A stretch of DNA of 64,000 bases, taken from Anderseniella sp. Alg231-50 (GTDB lineage Bacteria > Pseudomonadota > Alphaproteobacteria > Rhizobiales > Aestuariivirgaceae). The position numbers were made by a program, and so were the translations under genes. This document shows, in pieces, positions 1 through 10,098 of this stretch (positions within the stretch are counted from its first letter, which is position 1; every line of letters starts with the position of its first letter). Location of the stretch: assembly GCF_900149695.1 (NCBI RefSeq), contig NZ_LT703007.1, positions 301,661 through 365,660 on the forward strand. Reading direction: 5' to 3'. The notes below the pieces were generated by a model. The model made no database searches and was not told where the DNA came from. It worked only from the letters and a program-made list of their open reading frames with translations.

Positions 1-739
1 CAACAAAAGAATAAATCGCAACATAGCGCCTGCGCGGGCCCGCTAACGGGCGAACGCGGTGCAGCGAATACCTGCCCTTGAAAATCTGCAGGTCTCCCGG
101 TTGCAGCGCGAGTGTCTTCACCGTTGAGCTGTTCTCATCCAGCACCGCTTCAACGCCGGGATAGTTTTCGTCATCCGGGGTTCGCAAGTTGGGGCAATAC
201 TCGAACTCCCCTCCCTGCTCTGCATTCTGGATCGCCAGGGTGACCGTGAAATTGTTGGTATCAAAATGCCACGGGAAACCGGCGCCTTCCTCGGCGACAT
301 TCACTATGACATCAGCGAGCGGGTCGGCATACCGAAAGAACCTGTCTTCACACAGTGCCTGCTGCACGAATGCTGAAAACAGCGGCCATTCATAAATGCT
401 TCTGATGCTGCTTTCCGGCCCGAAATTATCAGCCGGGACAAACGAGTTGGAGCGGTCGAAAAACCGCCTCAGCGGATGGCTTTCACGATAAGCGGGGTTA
501 TCCTGCGTAAAATACACATTGGTCCGATTGAACGAGCGATGTCCCCGGTCTGCAACCCGGTTCGCTTCCTGAACCAGGCCAGTGATCCGGTCGGCCCGCA
601 CAAATCCGCGCAGTACGGCGCACCCATCGTCGTTCAGTTGAGCCTGGGTTTGTGCAAGCAAGCTTCGAAAGTCGCCGGACGTCGGCAAATGAATGGGATA
701 TTTGTCCAGATCGACCAGGTCCAACACATCAATAGCCAT
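1..739 (-). CDS. 2OG-Fe(II) oxygenase, HalD/BesD-like fold (partial, C-terminus cut by window edge)
   Basis: Reading the minus strand from an ATG at 739 gives 246 uninterrupted codons running off the left edge. The ATG is preceded by AAGGTGGGG at good spacing, which supports this start. The C-terminal half has the double-stranded beta-helix signature of an Fe(II)/2-oxoglutarate oxygenase: WHFDTNNF gives the metal pair H158-x-D160, and YSLHRV gives the distal H227, followed by an Arg-rich segment fit to bind 2-oxoglutarate. The stretch between them (QGGEFEY, GDLQIFKGRYSLHRV) resembles proteins that databases label HalD/BesD-type. True halogenases of that group have Gly in place of the metal-binding Asp; here Asp is present, so hydroxylation is more likely than halogenation (inference). 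Substrate unknown. It is divergent from radA across about 230 bp. Confidence 0.8.
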   Translation of the reverse strand, partial: MAIDVLDLVDLDKYPIHLPTSGDFRSLLAQTQAQLNDDGCAVLRGFVRADRITGLVQEANRVADRGHRSFNRTNVYFTQDNPAYRESHPLRRFFDRSNSFVPADNFGPESSIRSIYEWPLFSAFVQQALCEDRFFRYADPLADVIVNVAEEGAGFPWHFDTNNFTVTLAIQNAEQGGEFEYCPNLRTPDDENYPGVEAVLDENSSTVKTLALQPGDLQIFKGRYSLHRVRPLAGPRRRYVAIYSFV

Positions 740-972
740 GACCCCACCTTGTCCAATACTGCTCCAGATCACACCATGCGATAAATGATCACCGCCTGTG
801 AGAGGAACATTTCATGGCTGTGCGGCGTGGGAAAGCAAAAAAGTGAAGCCTGATGTAACCGGCATCGCCACTGTCGGACCGGATTTGCGGCAAGATGGTT
901 GCCGTCAGGCAAGGTTGTGAATACCGTCGAAAAGCCGCTCGACATTGTTCTCTTTTTGTTCTATGACGCGAT
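740..972. other. Divergent intergenic region, 2OG oxygenase / radA
   Basis: No gene is supported here. It must contain the promoters of both flanking divergent genes. A short minus-strand ORF overlaps it but has no recognisable domain. I could not fix -35/-10 elements with confidence. Confidence 0.4.
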
Positions 973-2352
973 ATGGGAAAGATCACACTGAGATTCGTCT
1001 GTCAGGGCTGTGGCGCTGCATATTCGAAATGGGCCGGGCGCTGCGAGAATTGCGGCGACTGGAACTCGCTGGCCGAGGAAACCTCGACACAGGTGCCGGT
1101 TTCAGGCGCCAAGGGTGCCGCCATGCCGAAGGGCCGGGCAACACGGCTTGTCGGGCTTGAGGGTGAGACGCCAATGCCGGAACGCATCATGACCGGCATT
1201 GCCGAGCTTGACCGGGTGGCCGGTGGCGGGTTTGTACCGGGATCCGGCATCCTGATCGGTGGTGACCCGGGCATCGGCAAATCCACCCTGCTGACCCAGG
1301 CGCTGGCAACCGTCGCCAATGCGGGCCACAAGGCCGTTTATATTTCCGGCGAGGAGGCGATTGACCAGGTGCGGCTGCGGGCGCGCAGGCTGGGGCTTGG
1401 CAAGTCCCCTGTCCTGCTGGCGGCGGAAACCAACGTGTCTGATATCCTGGCCACATTGAGCGAAGGCGAACCGCCGGCCGTGGTGGTGATCGATTCCATC
1501 CAGACCCTGTGGTCGCCGGTGATCGAAAGCGCACCGGGCACGGTTTCGCAGCTTCGCGCCGGGGCTGAAGCGCTGATACGCTTTGCCAAGCAAAAAGGAG
1601 CGGCGGTCCTGCTGGTCGGGCACGTCACCAAGGACGGCCAGATCGCCGGACCAAAGGTTGTTGAACACATGGTGGATACGGTGCTGTATTTCGAAGGCGA
1701 CCGGGGACATCAGTTCCGGATTCTGCGGGCGGTCAAGAACCGCTTCGGTCCGACCGATGAAATCGGCGTATTTGAAATGTCGGACGCAGGCCTGCTTGAA
1801 GTGGACAATCCATCGAGGCTGTTCATGGGGTCCGGCGAAACGCCGACACCCGGCTCTGCGATCTTTGCCGGCATGGAAGGTACCAGACCGCTGCTGATGG
1901 AGGTTCAGGCACTGGTTTCGCCATCAGCCCTCGGCACGCCGCGGCGCGCCGTGGTCGGCTGGGACCAGAATCGCCTGGCCATGGTGCTTGCGGTGCTGGA
2001 AGCCCATGGTGGCGTGAATGTCGGCCAGCAAGATGTCTATCTCAATGTCGCAGGCGGCATACGCGTCAAGGAACCGGCTGCGGACATGGCAGTAGCGGCA
2101 GCGCTGGTATCGTCCCTGACCGGTGCGGTGATTCCCCCTTCCTGTGCGCTTTTTGGTGAAATCGCGCTGTCAGGCGCCCTGCGCCCGGTCGGTCAGAGTG
2201 ATCAGCGCGCCAGGGAGGCAGCCAAGCTGGGACTGGAAACCGCCATTGTTGCGCACGGTGGTGAGATGAAGCAGCGGACCGCGCCGGATCTTCGCCAAAT
2301 GGCCTCCGTTGCGGACCTGGTGGCCTATATTGCGGGGCTTCCCAAAGGCTAG
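973..2352 (+). CDS. radA: DNA repair protein RadA
   Basis: A 459-aa RadA/Sms, the usual length. Domains in order: an N-terminal C4 zinc finger (CQGCG...CENCG, about residues 10-30), a RecA-like ATPase with Walker A GDPGIGKST at about 97-105, the RadA-specific KNRFG motif at about 255-259, and a C-terminal Lon-protease-like domain that is normally inactive. The family promotes branch migration of recombination intermediates in the cytoplasm. It is followed by cvpA and purF, a gene order common in Alphaproteobacteria. A 7-bp hairpin lies about 55 bp after the stop. Confidence 0.97.
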   Translation: MGKITLRFVCQGCGAAYSKWAGRCENCGDWNSLAEETSTQVPVSGAKGAAMPKGRATRLVGLEGETPMPERIMTGIAELDRVAGGGFVPGSGILIGGDPGIGKSTLLTQALATVANAGHKAVYISGEEAIDQVRLRARRLGLGKSPVLLAAETNVSDILATLSEGEPPAVVVIDSIQTLWSPVIESAPGTVSQLRAGAEALIRFAKQKGAAVLLVGHVTKDGQIAGPKVVEHMVDTVLYFEGDRGHQFRILRAVKNRFGPTDEIGVFEMSDAGLLEVDNPSRLFMGSGETPTPGSAIFAGMEGTRPLLMEVQALVSPSALGTPRRAVVGWDQNRLAMVLAVLEAHGGVNVGQQDVYLNVAGGIRVKEPAADMAVAAALVSSLTGAVIPPSCALFGEIALSGALRPVGQSDQRAREAAKLGLETAIVAHGGEMKQRTAPDLRQMASVADLVAYIAGLPKG

Positions 2353-2408
2353 CATTCATCACTCGGCAAAGCGGTTCATGCGTGCGAGCAGTATTCCCTG
2401 ACACAACT

Positions 2409-2428
2409 CGCCTGCTCTTCGGCAGGCG
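2409..2428 (+). terminator. Possible radA terminator hairpin
   Basis: CGCCTGC and GCAGGCG form a perfect 7-bp stem around a 6-nt loop, shortly after the radA stop. Only two T residues follow, so it is a weak candidate for intrinsic termination. Confidence 0.35.
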
Positions 2429-2633
2429 TTAAGGCACAAACTTGAACTGCGCTGCGCCAGTTATCCAATTTACGATGTGTGTAACCACACTGTCACATTG
2501 ATTTTGACATGCTTCCATGGCACACAGACCCGACTTGCTGATCAATTGGCGAGCTTGTCTTGTAAGTATGAATTATGTGGACGTGCGTTTGCCGCTTTGA
2601 CCGCGCCGGCTTGTGCCGGAGGAGTTTTTGAAC

Positions 2634-3308
2634 ATGTCTTTCACCTGGCTCGATGTCGTACTGGTCTCAATTATGTTGATTTCCGGTTTTCTGGCAGTCA
2701 TGCGAGGATTTTTCCGCGAGATAATGTCACTTGTGGCCTGGGGCGGTGCGGCAGGTGCGGCTGCGCTGGTTCTGTCCGTTCCGGAATTGCGGCAGCAGGC
2801 AGCAGACGTCCTGAAGCCTTATCTGGACAACAATGACACATTGATCATCATCGCAATTGCCGGAATCGTGTTCCTGGTGATGCTGATTGTCCTGTCAATC
2901 ATCACGGTGAAGCTTTCCGATTCGCTGCTTGAGTCGGGCGCGGGCCCGATTGACCGTTCACTGGGGTTTCTGTACGGGCTGACACGCGGCCTTGCCCTGA
3001 TGGTAATCATGTTTACACTTTTCGTCTGGTATATCCCGCGCGAAAAGGTGCCTAATGAATTGCGTGATGCGGCCATGTTGCCACTGGTGGAAAATTCGTC
3101 GTTTTTCCTCGTGGACACCATGTTGACAATTGGCTGGATGCAGCCCGCTTTGGCCGAAGACCTGAACGGCAAGATCAGGATTTCAGGCGGGTCGCGTTCA
3201 AACAGTGAAGCCACGCGCGGCACGAGCGGCGAAGGCAATACCGGTTATCAGTCGAACCAGCGCAATACGCTCGACCAGATTATCGAAAGCACGCAAGGCC
3301 AGCAGTAG
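2634..3308 (+). CDS. cvpA: CvpA family membrane protein
   Basis: A 224-aa inner-membrane protein. A longer frame starts at GTG 2613, but GGAGG (about 2618-2622) sits correctly for the ATG at 2634, so that start is chosen. The N-terminus MSFTWLDVVLVSIMLISGF begins the first of about four hydrophobic segments (about residues 5-120). The GFFREIMSL segment just after helix 1 is typical of CvpA. The last 50 residues are polar, Ser/Asn/Gly-rich and probably disordered. CvpA proteins are linked to colicin V production and envelope homeostasis. The position directly before purF, as in many proteobacteria, supports the call. Confidence 0.88.
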   Translation: MSFTWLDVVLVSIMLISGFLAVMRGFFREIMSLVAWGGAAGAAALVLSVPELRQQAADVLKPYLDNNDTLIIIAIAGIVFLVMLIVLSIITVKLSDSLLESGAGPIDRSLGFLYGLTRGLALMVIMFTLFVWYIPREKVPNELRDAAMLPLVENSSFFLVDTMLTIGWMQPALAEDLNGKIRISGGSRSNSEATRGTSGEGNTGYQSNQRNTLDQIIESTQGQQ

Positions 3309-3360
3309 ATGATACAGTCTGCGGCCAAGGACCAGGATAAAGGCCACTAGAAGGCAGAGC

Positions 3361-4839
3361 ATGATGACGGACGCTCACGACAGACTGACTTTCGAACTGG
3401 ATATGGATGGCGACAGCCTGCGCGAAGAATGCGGCGTGTTCGGCGTGTTCGGCCATGACGATGCCTCTGCCCTGACCGCACTCGGCCTGCATGCCCTGCA
3501 ACACCGGGGTCAGGAAGCATGCGGTATTGTCTCTTTCGACGGCAAACGCTTTCACTCTGAACGCCGGATCGGCCTGGTCGGCGATGCATTTTCCAAACCC
3601 TCCACCATGCAGCGCCTTCAGGGCCGCGCGTCGGTCGGCCATACCCGTTATTCCACAACAGGCGAACAGGTGCTGCGCAATGTGCAGCCAATGTTCGCGG
3701 AGCTGAGCACCGGCGGTTTTGCGGTAGCGCACAACGGGAATATCACCAATGGCCTGGCGCTGCGCCGCTCGCTGATTGCCGATGGTGCAATCTGCCAGTC
3801 CACGTCCGACACCGAGGCAGTCCTGCATCTGGTGGCCCGCTCCCGCCAGCGGCACCTGGTTGACCGTTTCATTGATGCCATCAAGGCGCTGGAAGGCGCC
3901 TATTCGCTGGTTTGCATGTCTTCAAAGAAAATGATCGGCGTGCGCGACCCACTCGGCATCCGGCCCCTGGTTCTGGGTGAGCTGAACGGTGCCTACATAT
4001 TGTCGAGCGAGACCTGCGCGCTGGATATTATCGGGGCGCGCTTTGTGCGCGAAATCGAAAACGGCGAAGTGGTCGTCATTACCGAAGACGGTGTCCAGTC
4101 CCTCAAACCGTTCCCGCCGCAGCAGGCGCGTCCGTGTATTTTCGAATACATCTACTTCTCACGACCCGACAGTGTCATCGGCGGGCGCTCCGTCTACCAG
4201 GTGCGCAAGGAAATGGGCCGCGAGCTTGCGCGCGAAGCAGGCGCGGACATCGATGTTGTGATCCCGGTCCCCGATTCCGGTGTGCCGGCCGCACTCGGAT
4301 ATTCACAGGAAGCCGGCGTGCCCTTTGAACTCGGCATTATCCGGAACCACTATGTCGGACGCACTTTCATTGAACCGACACAGCAAATCCGGGCACTTGG
4401 GGTGAAACTCAAGCACAATGCCAACCGGGCGGTTATTGAAGGCAAGCGCGTCATGCTGGTCGATGATTCCATCGTGCGCGGAACAACCTCGGTGAAAATC
4501 GTGCAGATGATGTTCGAGGCGGGTGCCAAGGAAGTCCACATGGCGATTGCCTCTCCCCCCATCACGCACCCGGATTTCTATGGTATCGACACGCCTGAGC
4601 AGAAGGCCCTGCTCGCTGCAACTCACACGATCGAGGAGATGAGCGAATATATCGGCGTGCAGTCGCTGACCTTCCTGTCGGTGGACGGCATTTACCGTGC
4701 AACCGGGTATGAAAAACGCGATCCCGTCCGTCCACAGTTCACCGACCATTGTTTTACCGGTGACTACCCGACTGCCCTTACCGACTATAGCGACGGCGGC
4801 AATCCTCATCAGTTGTCCCTGCTGGCCGAAGCCGGCTGA
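3361..4839 (+). CDS. purF: Amidophosphoribosyltransferase
   Basis: A 492-aa PurF, which catalyses the first step of purine synthesis: PRPP plus glutamine to 5-phosphoribosylamine. The class II glutaminase nucleophile is Cys24 (EECGVFGVFG), so a 23-residue propeptide is expected to be removed. QHRGQEACGI and the PRPP-binding loop VMLVDDSIVRGTTS are intact. GAAGG lies before tandem ATG codons at 3361 and 3364; either could start. It is downstream of cvpA and upstream of an SDR, a common alphaproteobacterial arrangement. Confidence 0.97.
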   Translation: MMTDAHDRLTFELDMDGDSLREECGVFGVFGHDDASALTALGLHALQHRGQEACGIVSFDGKRFHSERRIGLVGDAFSKPSTMQRLQGRASVGHTRYSTTGEQVLRNVQPMFAELSTGGFAVAHNGNITNGLALRRSLIADGAICQSTSDTEAVLHLVARSRQRHLVDRFIDAIKALEGAYSLVCMSSKKMIGVRDPLGIRPLVLGELNGAYILSSETCALDIIGARFVREIENGEVVVITEDGVQSLKPFPPQQARPCIFEYIYFSRPDSVIGGRSVYQVRKEMGRELAREAGADIDVVIPVPDSGVPAALGYSQEAGVPFELGIIRNHYVGRTFIEPTQQIRALGVKLKHNANRAVIEGKRVMLVDDSIVRGTTSVKIVQMMFEAGAKEVHMAIASPPITHPDFYGIDTPEQKALLAATHTIEEMSEYIGVQSLTFLSVDGIYRATGYEKRDPVRPQFTDHCFTGDYPTALTDYSDGGNPHQLSLLAEAG

Positions 4840-4891
4840 TCCGGGCGCACCACCGGGCCTCATGTCCCATTTGAACTTCAGGAATTGATCC

Positions 4892-5623
4892 ATGGCGAAA
4901 TCACTGGCTGGACGCATTGCGCTTGTTACAGGCGCATCTCGCGGCATCGGCAAAGCCATAGCCTTGAGGCTTGCTCAGGAAGGCGCCCATGTGATTGCCA
5001 CAGCCCGCACCGTCGGAGGGTTGGAAGAGCTTGATGACGACATTCAGGCCAGTGGCGAGTCTGCCACGCTGGTGCCGCTGGATATCAAGGACTTTGCCGG
5101 AATCGACCGACTGGGCACTCCCATTGCGGAGCGTTGGGGCAAGCTCGACATCCTGGTCGGCAATGCCGGCATCCTGGGTTCACTGACCCCCCTGCAGCAT
5201 CTGAAGCCGGAAACGTTTGATGACCTGATGGCGATCAATGTGATGGCCAACTACCGGCTGATCCGGTCCCTGGAACCGCTGATCAAGGCGTCGGACGCAG
5301 GCCGCGCGATCTTTGTAACCTCAGGAGCTGCTCACAAGGCGCGGGCGTACTGGGGCGGGTATGCTGTTTCAAAGGCAGCGCTTGATATGCTGGTGCGCAC
5401 CTGGGCGGCGGAACTGGAGACAACCAACGCCACCGCCAACCTCCTGAACCCCGGCCCCATAGCCACCCGCATGCGGCGCCAGGCCATGCCCGGTGAAGAC
5501 CAGAAAACCCTGCCCACACCGGAGCAGTTGGCGGACGCGATGATTTCGTTATGCTCGGCGGATGCAACCTCCAACGGCGCCGTTCACGATTTCAAGGACG
5601 GTGTCCTGATACAGCGGAACTGA
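4892..5623 (+). CDS. SDR family NAD(P)-dependent oxidoreductase
   Basis: A 243-aa classical short-chain dehydrogenase/reductase. Visible motifs are the nucleotide-binding TGASRGIGKA near the N-terminus, NAGILG, and the catalytic YAVSKAA preceded by the Ser-containing VTSGAA segment. The substrate cannot be read from sequence. It follows purF by about 50 bp and precedes the hydratase below by 3 bp, so the last two genes are probably co-transcribed. Confidence 0.9.
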   Translation: MAKSLAGRIALVTGASRGIGKAIALRLAQEGAHVIATARTVGGLEELDDDIQASGESATLVPLDIKDFAGIDRLGTPIAERWGKLDILVGNAGILGSLTPLQHLKPETFDDLMAINVMANYRLIRSLEPLIKASDAGRAIFVTSGAAHKARAYWGGYAVSKAALDMLVRTWAAELETTNATANLLNPGPIATRMRRQAMPGEDQKTLPTPEQLADAMISLCSADATSNGAVHDFKDGVLIQRN

Positions 5624-5626
5624 TAA

Positions 5627-6388
5627 ATGAACATTGCACAAGCACTGGCGGATGCACGTACGCAAGGCCGCAAACTGAACGACTATCCCGGCCATGCCCC
5701 GGCAAGTGAGGCAGATGCATTTGCAGTTCAGTGTGACGCGGCCAGACTGACCGGCTGGAAACAAACCGGCTGGAAGATCGGCTGTACCAGCAAAATGGCG
5801 CAAGACATGCTGCGTGCAGACGGCCCCTTCCCGGGGCCGGTCTATGCTGAACGCACCTTCCCCGACGACGGCGATGTGCCGGTGAGCCCGTCAGCCATTC
5901 GCCTCGTTGAGCCGGAAATCGCCTTCACCATGGCGCGAGACCTGCCGGCGGGTGCGACGGATCATTCCGTCGAAGACGTACTTGGCGCGGCGGCATCGGT
6001 GCACCTGTCGCTGGAACTGGTCAACCGGCGGCTGCCGGGAGGCCTTGAAGACGGCAATATGTGGAACATTGCCGATGGCGGATGCAATGACGCCTTCGTG
6101 CTTGGCCCGGCAAACGATGTGTTGCCGGCAAGTAAGTACGCGGCACTGGAGCTGAACGTCACCAGGAACGACCAGCCGGCAACAACCGGTGTCGGCGCCA
6201 ACGCGCTCGGCGGACCGGACATTGCGCTCACCTGGCTTGCAAACTATCTCAACGCCGGCGGCCTGATGCTGAAAGCAGGCGACGTGATCACAACCGGTGT
6301 GGTGACCGGGCTGGTCTATGTCGACCCCGGTGACGAGATCATCAGCACCTGTGCCGAACTGGGTGAAGTCAGCGCGCGCTATAAATAG
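5627..6388 (+). CDS. 2-keto-4-pentenoate hydratase / fumarylacetoacetate hydrolase-like protein
   Basis: A 253-aa protein of the MhpD-like hydratase group, close to the usual length of about 260. GWKIGCTSKMAQ in the N-terminal third and VEPEIAF (metal-binding Glu residues) are typical, as are GDVITTGVVTG and VDPGDEI in the C-terminal FAH-type fold. Family members hydrate or decarboxylate 2-oxo acids using a divalent metal. No meta-cleavage genes surround it, so the real substrate is open. It is convergent with der, with only 15 bp between stops. Confidence 0.85.
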   Translation: MNIAQALADARTQGRKLNDYPGHAPASEADAFAVQCDAARLTGWKQTGWKIGCTSKMAQDMLRADGPFPGPVYAERTFPDDGDVPVSPSAIRLVEPEIAFTMARDLPAGATDHSVEDVLGAAASVHLSLELVNRRLPGGLEDGNMWNIADGGCNDAFVLGPANDVLPASKYAALELNVTRNDQPATTGVGANALGGPDIALTWLANYLNAGGLMLKAGDVITTGVVTGLVYVDPGDEIISTCAELGEVSARYK

Positions 6389-6403
6389 AGTCAATACAAC
6401 GGA

Positions 6404-7861
6404 TTATCGTTGTTTCTTCGCCTTGTGGGCATAAGGGTTCTTACCCTCGCGCAGGTTGATGCGCACGGGCACGCCCCACAGGCCAAAGTCTTCCCGCAGG
6501 CCGTTGATCAGGTAGCGGTTATAGCTTTCCGGCATGTTTGACGCGTTTGAGCAGAACGCCACGAACGTCGGCGGACGGGCGTTCACCTGGGTCATGTAAC
6601 GCAACCGGATGCGCCGGCCACCGGGTGCCGGCGGCGGATGACGCTGTATCTGCTCTTCCAGCCAGCCATTGAGCCGGTTCGTCGGTATCCGCATGTTCCA
6701 CAGCTTGTAGGTCTCCATCACGGCGGGCATCAGCTTGTGAACACCGCGGCCGCTAAGGCCGGAAAATGTCACGACAGCAATGCCGGAGACCTGTGGCAGA
6801 AGCCGGGTAACCTCAAGCTCGATTTCACGGCGCAAAGCGTCCTTTTCCTCGATCATGTCCCATTTGTTGATCGCCAGCACCATTGCCCTGCCCTCGCGCG
6901 CCATAAGCGAGGCCAGCTGCAAATCCTGCTTTTCCAGCGGCTGTGTCGCGTCTATCAGCAACACGACGACTTCGGCGAACTTGATGGCACGCAAACCATC
7001 GGACACCGACATCTTTTCCAGCTTGTCGTTCACACGCGCCTTCTTGCGCATGCCGGCGGTATCCCACAGTTTGATGCGCTGACCGTTCCATTCCCAATCG
7101 ATGCCGATCGCATCCCGGGTAATGCCCGCCTCCGGGCCGGTGAGCATACGTTCTTCACCCACCAGCCGGTTGATCAGCGTGGATTTGCCGGCATTGGGCC
7201 TGCCGACGATGGCGAGCCTCAAAGGCCTGTCGGGTGCCAGACCGTCACCGGCGTCTTCATCGTCAGGATCAAAGGCAATGACATCGTCGAAACCGTCTGC
7301 CTCATCATCGAAATCTGTTTCCTCGGCAGCCGGGCCGTGCAGTCTGAAGGCTTCTTCCAGCGCGTCGTGCAGGTCTCCAAGACCCTCGCCATGCTCAGCC
7401 GAAATCGCAACCGGATCCCCCAAGCCCAGTGAATAACTTTCCAGACGGCCGGACTCGCCCTTGCCGCCTTCCGCCTTGTTGGCAGCCACGATGACCGGTT
7501 TTCCGGTCTTGCGGACCAGTTCGGCAAAATGTTCATCCGACGGCGTGACACCGGCCCTGCCATCGATCATGAACAGGCAGACATCAGCCTGTTGAATGGC
7601 CTCGCGGCTCTGCTCGGTCATGCGCCGCGCCAGCGTCTCAGGACCGGCGTCTTCCAGACCAGCCGTATCAACTATACGAAACTTCAGGCCGCCGATTCTG
7701 GCATCGCCCTCGCGACGGTCACGGGTCACGCCGGGGCGATCATCAACAAGCGCCAGACGCTTGCCGGTCAGTCTGTTGAACAGGGTTGATTTGCCAACAT
7801 TCGGCCTGCCAACGATCGCAAGAGTTGGAAGCCGTCTGGCCTGTGCCGTCTCGGAGGCCAT
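6404..7861 (-). CDS. der: Ribosome biogenesis GTPase Der (EngA)
   Basis: A 485-aa protein with the diagnostic tandem GTPase domains. The first G1 loop GRPNVGKST is at about 18-26 and the second GRPNAGKST at about 219-227; each has DTAG and NK(A/W)(E/D) elements. A KH-like C-terminal domain follows. An acidic linker ([11 protein letters not shown]...) lies between the domains. Der supports 50S subunit maturation. The gene lies 14 bp downstream of the TPR protein. Many relatives have bamB between these two; here it is absent. Confidence 0.97.
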   Translation of the reverse strand: MASETAQARRLPTLAIVGRPNVGKSTLFNRLTGKRLALVDDRPGVTRDRREGDARIGGLKFRIVDTAGLEDAGPETLARRMTEQSREAIQQADVCLFMIDGRAGVTPSDEHFAELVRKTGKPVIVAANKAEGGKGESGRLESYSLGLGDPVAISAEHGEGLGDLHDALEEAFRLHGPAAEETDFDDEADGFDDVIAFDPDDEDAGDGLAPDRPLRLAIVGRPNAGKSTLINRLVGEERMLTGPEAGITRDAIGIDWEWNGQRIKLWDTAGMRKKARVNDKLEKMSVSDGLRAIKFAEVVVLLIDATQPLEKQDLQLASLMAREGRAMVLAINKWDMIEEKDALRREIELEVTRLLPQVSGIAVVTFSGLSGRGVHKLMPAVMETYKLWNMRIPTNRLNGWLEEQIQRHPPPAPGGRRIRLRYMTQVNARPPTFVAFCSNASNMPESYNRYLINGLREDFGLWGVPVRINLREGKNPYAHKAKKQR

Positions 7862-7875
7862 GGAATCAAGACTTT

Positions 7876-8547
7876 CTAATTGGTGGCTTGCGGCAGCATC
7901 GACTGTATCTGTGCGGACACGAGCACGGTGCGGGCCCGCAGTGCGGCGGGTGTCGCCGGGTCTGCAAGGATCAGCTTGAGTTGTTCATCGGCAGCCTTGA
8001 AGTCAGACGCGCGAACATGGGCCAGCGCCAGAATTTCACGCACCGCATGACGCCAGGAAGAATCGCTGCCATCAAGGCCCGACAGGCGTGAGGTAAGATC
8101 GGAGACCCCGTCCGTATCCACCAGGAGATAAGCGGCGCGTATCCGCGCCAGGTTGCGCAAGGGCTTGTCGACGGAGGTGTCGGCTGCCACGGCATCGTAT
8201 ATTTTCACCGCTTGAGCATTGTTGCCGTCCTGGCCGAGGCGGGCCGCCTGCGACAGCTTGGCCAGCACCGAATAACCCTTGTGGCCGGACTTGGTGATCT
8301 CGTCAAATGCCGCATCTGCTTCGGCGCTCTTGCCTGCGGCACTGAGGGTGATGGCATTATACCATTCCATGCCGGCTTTTTCCGCCAGCTGGGCCTGCCA
8401 ATACTGCCAGCCCTTGAAGCCGCCAACCACGACAACGATGCCAATGCAACCGGCAAGGATCAAGTTGCCGAAGCGATCCCAAATCTGGGTTAGCTTGTCG
8501 CGGCGGACTTCTTCATCCACCTCACGAAACAGTCCATCGTCACTCAT
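7876..8547 (-). CDS. TPR-like membrane-anchored protein (YfgM / TPR_21 type)
   Basis: A 223-aa protein. The N-terminal region [20 protein letters not shown] is amphipathic, followed by one membrane helix ([16 protein letters not shown], about 29-44) and a helical TPR-like domain in the periplasm. This layout matches YfgM-like proteins, which associate with SecYEG and periplasmic chaperones in Escherichia coli. It lies directly upstream of der, as in many Alphaproteobacteria. No clear Shine-Dalgarno precedes ATG 8547. Confidence 0.82.
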   Translation of the reverse strand: MSDDGLFREVDEEVRRDKLTQIWDRFGNLILAGCIGIVVVVGGFKGWQYWQAQLAEKAGMEWYNAITLSAAGKSAEADAAFDEITKSGHKGYSVLAKLSQAARLGQDGNNAQAVKIYDAVAADTSVDKPLRNLARIRAAYLLVDTDGVSDLTSRLSGLDGSDSSWRHAVREILALAHVRASDFKAADEQLKLILADPATPAALRARTVLVSAQIQSMLPQATN

Positions 8548-8682
8548 CGGTCAATCCACGTGTTGAAAAAAGGCGGCTCTTTTCGCTTTCACCGCGCTTC
8601 GTTGCGCCTTGGGTAAAGCAGGCGTTCAAACCGATCAAGGCAAATTGAGTTGATCAGGATATATGCAGTGCCGCACCCACAT

Positions 8683-10089
8683 TCAAATTTCGACATTAAT
8701 CCACGTCATCATGCCGGCAGCCTGATGCTCCAGCATGTGACAATGCAGCATCCATTTACCGGGGTTGTCGGCGACAAACGCCACCCGCATCCGGCTATTT
8801 GCAGCCATGACGACTGTGTCACGCCAGTCCAGGCTGGTCACTGGCTTGTCGTCAACCGTCAGCGGCAGCACGTGATGACCGTGCAAATGCATGGCATGGG
8901 GCCAGGCGGTTTTGTTAACGAAGTCAAAAACTGCCGTATCGCCTTTCTTCAGGCTGGCAAACGGTTCTTCTGTCATGCCGGCCACACCATTGAAGGCCCA
9001 GGCCATGCCATTTTGCACAAGCTCGCGCATGTCTACGTCGCGGCCACGCAGTTTCGCCCCCGCAAGCCCGCCCATGGCACCGCCTTCCATGACCAGTTCA
9101 ATCGGGGCAACGCCGGAAATGTCCAGGGTTTTCGCCAAGCCGTTGCCCGGCAAGGATGCAATGTCACCTGTATCTGCGGCTCCCTGATCACCAGTGCGAT
9201 CGATATAGGCAACCTCCAGCGGTTCGTTGGCCCGGTTCAGGTTGGCCAGGATGATTTCATCCGCCCCGCGCCGGATCATCAGGTCGGTTCGTCCGCCAGG
9301 GCCAAGCTGCAGCGGATCCGTCCCCAATGCACGGGCTGCCCCAAGGGGCTGACCATCCAGCGCGACGATGTATGGTTCCGCGCCTTTTAGCTGAAGGTTC
9401 ATGACGCGGGCGTTGGCGCAACTTATCAGGCGCAGGCGCAGGCGCCTGCCGGCCGGAGCAGCAAGGCGCGGGCGGGACTTGCCGTTGACGGTAAACCAGT
9501 TGCCCAGCCTGCCGCCGTGCGCTGCCATGCGAATGTCGCCAAAGGCCTGCTGATTGATGGTGCCGTCGTCGTTGATGAGCCAGTCATCCAGCACCAGGGT
9601 CAGTTCTTCGGTTTCGGCGGGCGGCGTTTTTTCTTCAACGATCAGTGCACCATAAAGCCCGTGTTCCACCTGCCTCGATGATCCAATGTGCGGGTGATAC
9701 CAGTAGGTGCCGGCATCCGGAGCGGAAAACACATATTCGAATGTTTCTCCCGGTTCGACGGGGTTCTGCGTCAACGGCGAACCATCCATGGCATTGTCGA
9801 TGCGGATGCCGTGCCAGTGCAGCATGGTCGGTTCATCCAAACCGTTGACCAGGCGGACCTTGACCTGGCCGTGTCTTTTGACGCGAATTTCGGGGCCGGG
9901 ATTGATGCCATTGTAGGTCCACAACCGGGTTTCTCTACCCCCTTCCAGAATGACACGCGGCACCTTCTGTATTTTCAGTTCAACGAAACCGTCGCTCGCC
10001 GTTTCCGCCTGCATCATCTCGGGGTTACCACCGATCACCGCAAAGGATGCAGCGGTTCCGGCAAGTATCTGGCGACGGTTGAAGCGCAT
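8683..10089 (-). CDS. Multicopper oxidase, Tat-exported
   Basis: A 468-aa protein. The N-terminus MRFNRRQILAGTAAS is a twin-arginine signal, so the enzyme should fold with copper in the cytoplasm and act in the periplasm. The copper ligand blocks are all present: HWHGIRIDN, YWYHPHIGSS, HAMHLHGHH, and the T1/trinuclear HCHMLEHQAAGMM near the C-terminus. This supports an active laccase/cuproxidase-like enzyme; the substrate (metal or phenol) is not decidable. It lies 9 bp after panB in the same direction, at the place where other species continue panB-TPR-bamB-der. Confidence 0.93.
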   Translation of the reverse strand: MRFNRRQILAGTAASFAVIGGNPEMMQAETASDGFVELKIQKVPRVILEGGRETRLWTYNGINPGPEIRVKRHGQVKVRLVNGLDEPTMLHWHGIRIDNAMDGSPLTQNPVEPGETFEYVFSAPDAGTYWYHPHIGSSRQVEHGLYGALIVEEKTPPAETEELTLVLDDWLINDDGTINQQAFGDIRMAAHGGRLGNWFTVNGKSRPRLAAPAGRRLRLRLISCANARVMNLQLKGAEPYIVALDGQPLGAARALGTDPLQLGPGGRTDLMIRRGADEIILANLNRANEPLEVAYIDRTGDQGAADTGDIASLPGNGLAKTLDISGVAPIELVMEGGAMGGLAGAKLRGRDVDMRELVQNGMAWAFNGVAGMTEEPFASLKKGDTAVFDFVNKTAWPHAMHLHGHHVLPLTVDDKPVTSLDWRDTVVMAANSRMRVAFVADNPGKWMLHCHMLEHQAAGMMTWINVEI

Positions 10090-10098
10090 CGGCGTTAT

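Noticed and set aside
2477..2836. 119-codon ORF upstream of and overlapping cvpA
   Set aside because: It lies in another frame over cvpA, which has a signal-supported start and family features.
6396..6413. ACAACG/CGTTGT hairpin between hydratase and der
   Set aside because: Only six pairs with a six-base loop, overlapping the der stop; too weak to call a terminator.
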